A stretch of DNA of 64,000 nt from contig OU015499.1 of NCBI GenBank assembly GCA_907164885.2, positions 151,783,446 to 151,847,445 on the forward strand. Direction: 5' to 3'. This stretch comes from Dolomedes plantarius (taxonomy: Eukaryota; Arthropoda; Arachnida; Araneae; Dolomedidae). The notes below the pieces were generated by a model, which saw only the letters and a program-made list of their open reading frames with translations, had not been told where the DNA came from and did not search any database. This document shows, piece after piece, positions 58,035 to 64,000 of this stretch. The position numbers were made by a program, and so were the translations under genes. Position 1 is the stretch's first letter, and each line of letters opens with the position of its first letter.

Positions 58035-59072
58035 TCATGTATGCGTACCAAGATGTATTTTTAAATGCCCCAGTTGAGAAAACCTTTTCCCACATACATT
58101 ACAGGCGAAAGGTTTCTCTCCTGTATGCGTACGGAGATGTCTTTTTAAATTCCCGAGATGAGAAAACTTTTTCTCACATACATCGCAAGCCAAAGATTTC
58201 TTTTCTGTATGGGTACGGAGATGTTTTTTTAAATTCTCAAGCACAGAAAACCTTTTCTCACATACATCACAGGCAAAAGGTTTCTCTCCTGTATGGGTAA
58301 GGAGGTGTCTTTTTAAAACACCCAGCTGAGAAAATCTTTTATCACATACAATGCAGAGGAATGGTTTCTCTCCTGTATGCGTACGGAGATGTTTTTTTAA
58401 ATGATCCTTTGTAGAAAATTTTTTCTCGCACTCAGTGCAATCAAAAGGTTGCTCTCCTGTATGGGTACGGAGATGTGATTTTAAATTCCCCTTTTGAGAA
58501 AAACTTTTCTCACACACATTGCAGGCAAAAGTTTTCTCTCCTGTATGGGTTCGGAGATGTCTTTTTAAAGTCCCCAGTTCAGAAAATCTTCTCTCACACA
58601 CATTGCAGGCAAAAGTTTTCTCTCCTGTATGCGTACGGAGATGTCTTTTTAAATCCCCCATCTCAGTAAATCTTTTCTCACATTCAGTGCAAGCAAAGCG
58701 TTTCTGTCCTGTATGGGTATGGAGATGTCTGTTTAACTTATTCAGGTAAGTAAACCTTTTCTCACATACATTGCAAGTGAAAATTTTCTCTTCTGCATGA
58801 GTATGTAGATGATTTTCAGCATTGTGGCATAAAAGATGTGTATTTAAGGCAGCCAACTGTGAAAATGTTCCGTTACATAAATTACATTTGAAAATTTTCT
58901 CATCAGTTTGATGGAAAAGCTGTATATTGGAACTTTTTACATCTAGAATAATTCTGGATGTGCCACATGGAGTGCATTCATATTCAGCTTCAGTAGGGTT
59001 CTGCTTGCAGGAATGGATTTCATTTGAAGTTCCTTTTACACTGGAAATGCATGACATTTGCTCCTTCGCCAT
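58035..59072 (-). CDS. C2H2 zinc-finger protein, ten fingers, 345 aa
   Basis: Probable nuclear DNA-binding protein. The N-terminus (MAKEQMSCISSVKG, about 75 residues) has no known effector domain but matches the protein at 15126-16694, including IQL-H-TDE-IFKCNLC. Ten intact C2H2 fingers follow from FKCNLCNGTF to LGHLKIHLGTH, with HTGEKPF-type linkers (one reads HTEKKS). The frame ends HT-stop-EKSF: TGA stands where GGA (Gly of the HTGEK linker) is expected, a single G-to-T nonsense change. Decayed fingers continue downstream. Helix residues differ from the paralogue in nearly every finger, so the DNA targets should differ. One coding exon, with a splice acceptor about 105 bp upstream of the ATG. 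Confidence 0.9.
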   Translation of the reverse strand: MAKEQMSCISSVKGTSNEIHSCKQNPTEAEYECTPCGTSRIILDVKSSNIQLFHQTDEKIFKCNLCNGTFSQLAALNTHLLCHNAENHLHTHAEEKIFTCNVCEKRFTYLNKLNRHLHTHTGQKRFACTECEKRFTEMGDLKRHLRTHTGEKTFACNVCERRFSELGTLKRHLRTHTGEKTFACNVCEKSFSQKGNLKSHLRTHTGEQPFDCTECEKKFSTKDHLKKHLRTHTGEKPFLCIVCDKRFSQLGVLKRHLLTHTGEKPFACDVCEKRFSVLENLKKHLRTHTEKKSLACDVCEKKFSHLGNLKRHLRTHTGEKPFACNVCGKRFSQLGHLKIHLGTHT

Positions 59073-59179
59073 GGCGATGTTTCTTTACACAATGATCCAA
59101 ACACTTTAACTGCCTGTAGTGGATTTAAATTCCAAATGTGTGGATGCCTCAAACATTTTAGTTTTGCATCTAACAATCT
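59073..59179 (-). promoter_or_regulatory. 5' leader of the zinc-finger exon and splice acceptor
   Basis: On the minus strand CTCTCTCTATAG|ATTGTTAGATGC (AG at 59178-59179) opens the exon. The leader aligns with that of the other zinc-finger gene (AGATTG-TAG, CATCCACA-ATT, GGCAGTT). The promoter was not located. Confidence 0.6.
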
Positions 59180-59361
59180 ATAGAGAGAGGAGAAATAAAT
59201 TTAGTAAGATACTTTAACACACTACCATCATATTATGATTCACACTCAAAAGTCAAAATTAATAATGAAAAAAATGTTTTTAAAAATTTGGTTACCCTTG
59301 TGTCATTTTTTTCCCTTTAAATTAACAGTAAAATATAAAATTTTGTTTGTGCTAGAAAATG

Positions 59362-59368
<7 letters not shown>

Positions 59369-59401
<33 letters not shown>
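59369..59401. repeat. (TA)n microsatellite
   Basis: Uninterrupted TA repeat. Confidence 0.95.
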
Positions 59402-59405
<4 letters not shown>

Positions 59406-59521
59406 GAAATGATACAAATTATGTTTTAGATTAAATAAATTATTGAGCTTTTAAATTTATTACAATTAGAGTACAAGATTCCTTACCCATCCTTATTCTT
59501 TTGTCCTGGTAGATTATAAGG

Positions 59522-59692
59522 TTTGGTTTGAAGTGCTACAGTCAACTTTTTGTTACATGAGGGCTAATTAGACTAAGACCTACAGTTTAAAGCCAATTAC
59601 GAATGGCTACAAACATCTATGCCAACAGTGGGACTCGAATCCACTAGACCTGAACTACATGCCAGCACCTTAGCCATTCAGCCATCTCCTGG
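59522..59692 (-). repeat. tRNA-derived SINE with 16-bp target duplication
   Basis: CTGGTAGATTATAAGG (59506-59521) and CTGGTAGATCATAAGG (59693-59708) flank it. The insert matches the SINE at 37999-38170 almost base for base in length (171 against 172 bp). On the minus strand it has a tRNA head: CTGAATGGCTAAGGTGCTGG, then GGATTCGAGTCCC (box B). Confidence 0.9.
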
Positions 59693-59708
59693 CTGGTAGA
59701 TCATAAGG

Positions 59709-62700
59709 ATGTGTAAAAATTTGAAATGTTTCACGTTGAAGAGATATCCTTAAAACTATGGATATCGACCTGATCAGTAGTGCATAAGGAATATTAATAT
59801 TTCTTTCCCCTTTATATTGATTTCAGTTATCTAAAACTCAAAATAATTTCATCATTAATCATTAAGTTTAATGCCCCAAGAAATTTGAAAGATCAATATC
59901 TGAGTTCAGAGCTCAGCTATCAGCAGATTAAAAAGTTCATAAATCTAACAAAATATAGTAAATTATTATAGGAAATAACAAAGCCTGCTGCATGTGGGGC
60001 TTTATTTTTTTGTTTGGATTGCAGTTAGGTGGATACAGATAGTTTTCACCACGCTTTAATCATGCTTTAATTCAAATTTTGGGAATATAATACATTACAA
60101 TAACAGTGATATTAATCCTTCACAATTATTTCTTTTATTCTATTACATAATAGTGCTTTTATGGGATTGTCCAATTAATCTGAGTCAAACATTTTACAAG
60201 TTATCTTTGGACCCTTGTAGTCCATGAGATATATTGAAGAATTCACATAAAATCTTATAATTTTTTTTAGGTGACATTTATAAATTATGTTTAAAACATC
60301 TTCTGAAGAATAGATCATTTATATAAAAAAAATTTCCAAAACTTCGCCACATTGGCAAAAAATCTACCTGACCGTCTTATACAGTCTAGCCAACTGTTTT
60401 TACCCCAAGGAAGGGGAGTTATTAATACTTAAATCCTACAACCAAACAAACATCAATTTGACTAACACTATTCTGTATGACAGAAATATGAATTAAAAGA
60501 CTATCAAAGCCATGGACAGGAAGAAAACCTAAACAAATTTTGCAAGTAAAAAATAAGCTATTCAGCAAAAAGAATATGTCAGTAAGAAAGCAAACAATTA
60601 GAATTTAGTTTTAAACTAATGTCATTACAATTTTTATAATAATAAATTTTAAAAAGCCATACCAGGGCAGTCATAAATATCAGATATAGATTTTTAAACC
60701 TTAAAATGTTCATAACAAAGACCTTAGAATACATAACACAGTGAATATTACATTTTTATGTATGACATACCTATAATTGTATATAGTAAAAAAAAGCAAG
60801 CATTTAATATTACAGCTTTGAAGTGATAAATAATTTATTTTTGCTTTTAATAAGAATTTCAATTTTAAATAACAAGTATTTTTAAATCATAGTTTTGAAA
60901 TACTTTGATTTCAAACTTTATACAATCATATTATAATGAAACATGTACCAAGAGAAATGAATATTTTGGAGTATTGCAGATTGCTTCTAATAGTACCAAG
61001 TTGTGCAAACTTACGAACTCTGGTACCAGCACATATAACTCAAAAATTTAATTCATATAAGCATCATATAAGTCAAAAATTTAATTATTTATTTAGTTTT
61101 ATTGGTAATGTTCCTCATTAAATTAAATGTGCATTTGGATATCATCAATATTAAAAAAATTACTGTTCACAAATGATGGTTCGTTAACATTGACAAGATT
61201 TAAATGTTTTAACAATTTTAATATATTTTAAGCATGAAATTAAATTTAAAAAACTCTGAATATTCATATGCTGAGAAAGTGTACAATTTTCCTATGGTCT
61301 TAAATCTAGAGATTATAATTTACAATTGGCTACTTTGCTTACATTCTGCTGCTTCTATATTGTAATCAGTATAATAATTCATTTTAATCAGTTTAATGTT
61401 TTAAGAGGCCGAAAACCTGTTTCCGTGACCCTTTGTACTTATACCACGAAAGTTTAGTGATTATTTTTGAGAAATGTAACTTTGTATTTTTCAGCTTCAA
61501 CTAATTAATCTTTAATGACCATCTGATGTTTTCAGCCAATAAAATTTCAAACAAGCTTCATTAAATGATTTATACAATCAGCCAATAAAGACAATTTTGA
61601 ATTCTATTCACAACATTTCATTCTCCACCTCTTAAAGGAATACAATCAAGAAAAATAGAGCTTACTCTTGGTTTTAATATCAAGATTAGTTTTTACGCTA
61701 GGTCTGACTGCATCTGATACATGAGTTCACTATGATAAGTATTTTGGAATTCTAATTTGTTTAAATGAAGAATCATAATTTATATTTTTTGTTAATTGTG
61801 TATTTTTTTCAAAAATATTTTGATTTTGCTCTCAGATTTTTAAAATTTACTTATTTATTTTAGAAATATTTCAAAGCACATTTTTGTTTTAAAAATTCAT
61901 TCGTAATACTTTTGTCATCATTTTAAATTCTTCTACAAACATTGAAAATATCTTGCTAAAAAATCTTATGTAATTTTATTTGTTCTTTAAGATTTTTTTT
62001 TTTTAATTTCATGTGTCTTAACTATAAGTAATTAATGTTTATTTTTTAGTTTTTCAGATTTTTTCCAATAAGAAAAATTTTTGTATTTTGAATACATTGT
62101 TTCCCCACATTTTCTAGATGATAACTTATGATGTATATTTAAATTTTAACCTACTTTTTGAAACCAATTAATACATTTTGGATACTTTGAAAATACTTAG
62201 ACTATTTCATTTATTTATTTTTGCTAAATGCAGTATTCAATTTTTAGGCAAATTAATATATTCTTATGTTGTTTATTAGCCAATCATTGTTAAACTTCCA
62301 TATATCTAAAAGGTTTTAAAACAGTGTAAAATATTTCACTAAATTTCTCATTGGGAGAACTTTACTTGGCGGAATTGACAACTTTTCGCCAAATGTCACC
62401 GGTTATGGAACTCTTCTCCAAATATTTTATCTATTACCATATTTCTTAAAGTTTAAAAACATATGTATGACTCATAACGTACAAAGTTGCTAAATACGTT
62501 GTCTTCATACAGTGATAATATATTCATAAATTTGCTATAAAAATGGTAAATAAAATTGTTGGGCATATCAGACTGATAACTTTAACAGTTTGTTGAAATC
62601 ATGGACCGTATATTTTAATAGCTCGAGAGCATCGACCAGAAGTAATAATCTACTGAATTATCGAAAAAAATTTGATGTTTAAACATGCTCCCAACCAATA

Positions 62701-63240
62701 GTTTAATAGTTATACGTATTACCTTAGCGGCATTTACATTCACTCATAAAACAGCGTAAAATGTTGAAATACATACCAAATCATTTTCAACATCTAACAA
62801 AATAGTTCTGTCATACAATACAGAAAAAATACCTGTAAATTAAACCTCAATAGGTGCTTTTTTCCCAGTACCAATATCAATATATCAATGTTATTTCAGT
62901 CCGTGACCTATTTTAAAATTTACGAAAATTTGTCCCAAAGATCCCGAAATTTTTCATTAAATTACAAGAGTACTGAATCTAACTCAATATAAACAAAACA
63001 AATTGCGCTGATGAAATACCGTTGCCACTTTGGATTATAAATAGACTCCTGTACACGCCTTTAGTCATGACGTCACGGCTACGACACTAACATGGGCCAC
63101 CATGGTGGCCCCAAAACAAAATTAATACATCAAACTTCTCTCTGCTGGACCTGAAATCGAAAAATGAGGAAAAAAGAAATATTGCAGCACAAAAACTGAG
63201 AAATGTGATTTCGTTAGGAATAAGAGTAGATGGTGTTTTA
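59709..63240. other. Long AT-rich stretch, no gene recognised
   Basis: No domain-bearing frame was found. Near 63068-63111 there is a GC-rich island with TGACGTCA (63068-63075, a CRE-like site) and a perfect 18-nt palindrome, GGGCCACCATGGTGGCCC (63094-63111). These could mark a promoter, but no gene starts visibly beside them. Confidence 0.4.
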
Positions 63241-63277
63241 AAATTATCTCTTATCTATTAAATTGATACGTATATAC

Positions 63278-63375
63278 CGTGTTTTCCCGAAAATAAGACC
63301 GGGGTATTATATTAATTTTTGCTCCAAAAGACACGTTAGGGCTTATTTTGAGGGGATGTCTGATTTTTTTGTGCA
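63278..63375. repeat. Transposon-like fragment (CCGTGTTTTCCCGAAAATAAGACC type)
   Basis: Contains GAAAATAAGACCGGGG, GCTCCAAAAGACACG and GGGCTTATTTTGAGG, a motif set I recognise from dispersed DNA-transposon repeats in many animal genomes. The family was not assigned. The other end was not found. Confidence 0.4.
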
Positions 63376-63446
63376 CAAAAATTTGTACATATTCTTTTAC
63401 AACAATCTACATTTATTCATATATTCGTGTCCAAATTTTACATTTA

Positions 63447-63800
63447 GGGCCTGTTCACATAGCAGTCCGTTAGCGTAAGGGCCTGTTCACATAGGAGTCC
63501 AGTAGCGAAGCGCGTTAAAGGAAAGATGACGTTGAGACGAAAATAAACCAATCATAGGCATTAAAAATTTCGTTGCTAATCGTTTGGAGGTTTGTCATTG
63601 GTTAAATATATTTCAATACTTCAACGCTCCGCTACGGACTGCTATGTGAACAGGCCCTAAGTATTGCTCGTATTGACATATTTTAAACCAATCACAGGCT
63701 TTGACATTTTCATTACTAATCGTTTGGATGTTTGTAATTGGTTAAATATATTTCAATAGGGGTAACGCTAACGCTGACGGACTGCTATGTGAACGGGCCC
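63447..63800. mobile_element. Outer Harbinger-type MITE, interrupted
   Basis: Starts GGGCCTGTTCACATAGCAGTCC and ends GGACTGCTATGTGAACGGGCCC, flanked by TTA on both sides (63444-63446 and 63801-63803). Without the inner insertion it is 172 bp. TTA duplication and these termini fit PIF/Harbinger. Confidence 0.9.
63479..63657. mobile_element. Inner Harbinger-type MITE nested in the outer one
   Basis: 179 bp, starting GGGCCTGTTCACATAGGAGTCC and ending GGACTGCTATGTGAACAGGCCC, flanked by TAA (63476-63478 and 63658-63660). Removing it together with one TAA restores an uninterrupted outer element. Confidence 0.93.
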
Positions 63801-63890
63801 TTACTCAAGTACACTCATGTCATCTTCTTCTGGAACTTCGTCATGAATCTCCAAACTCCGAATTCTGGCCTGAAGTTCTTGCGCCTTCAT
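63801..63890 (-). CDS. Short acidic coding fragment, possible terminal exon (29 aa)
   Basis: On the minus strand MKAQELQARIRSLEI and HDEVPEEDDMSVLE read as one frame, preceded by a weak splice-acceptor-like TTCTATAG (AG at 63894-63895). The stop TAA is part of the MITE's TTA target site. The composition looks like real protein, but the family was not recognised. It may be the C-terminus of a transposase. Confidence 0.3.
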   Translation of the reverse strand: MKAQELQARIRSLEIHDEVPEEDDMSVLE

Positions 63891-64000
63891 TTCCTATAGA
63901 ACCATTGGCCATTTATTATTTTAAAAATATTTTTACTTGATGAGGGCCTATTTCTTATATTTTTGTTACTGATGAGCACATATAAACTGATGTATTAATG

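Overview
The window reads as nuclear DNA of an arthropod, most likely an arachnid such as a spider. It is AT-rich and intron-bearing. It holds two C2H2 zinc-finger genes of the repetitive HTGEKPF type and a dense mix of Tc1/mariner, hAT, Tigger/pogo, PIF/Harbinger, Helitron-like, SINE, LINE and LTR elements. No bacterial gene, operon, CRISPR array, rRNA gene or functional tRNA gene was found. The spider assignment is an inference from zinc-finger and transposon style; nothing in the window proves the species.

Layout. 1-4.2 kb is a graveyard: the 3' end of a Copia pol gene with a probable LTR, a hAT terminus, two head-to-tail tRNA-derived SINEs, a Harbinger-type MITE, and a LINE reverse-transcriptase remnant between inverted arms. 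4.2-12 kb is AT-rich with little recognisable. 12-15 kb holds two Helitron-like elements and a tandem duplication, one copy of which carries a MITE that is absent from the other. 15-17.2 kb is a 16-finger zinc-finger gene with a decayed tail. 20.5-37 kb is a run of DNA transposons: a broken Tc1 with DD36E spacing, a hAT relic with clustered ATCGATGT motifs and a BED finger, a DUF4817-type mariner relic split by a 299-bp insertion, a TTAA-flanked element, a Tigger fragment next to a MADF-containing fragment, a complete DD41D mariner with an open transposase, a ZMYM1-like hAT pseudogene and a broken Tc1.

38.76-55.28 kb is the most striking part: a head-to-tail array of a 3772-bp unit arranged as LTR-gag-LTR-gag-LTR-gag-LTR-gag-LTR. 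Neighbouring units share one 1433-bp LTR, and the whole array is flanked by one CAAA target duplication. The unit encodes only a Gag-like protein and no pol. 55-57 kb has a Tigger-like MITE. 57.4-59.1 kb holds a second zinc-finger gene on the minus strand, paralogous to the first down to its 5' leader. The last 4 kb include a SINE with clear target duplications and, at 63.4-63.8 kb, one Harbinger-type MITE nested inside another.

The two zinc-finger genes face each other across about 41 kb of mobile DNA. Each has lost the end of its finger array, one by frameshift and one by a nonsense change. The only elements that look possibly active are the DD41D mariner and, if a partner supplies pol, the gag-only LTR element.
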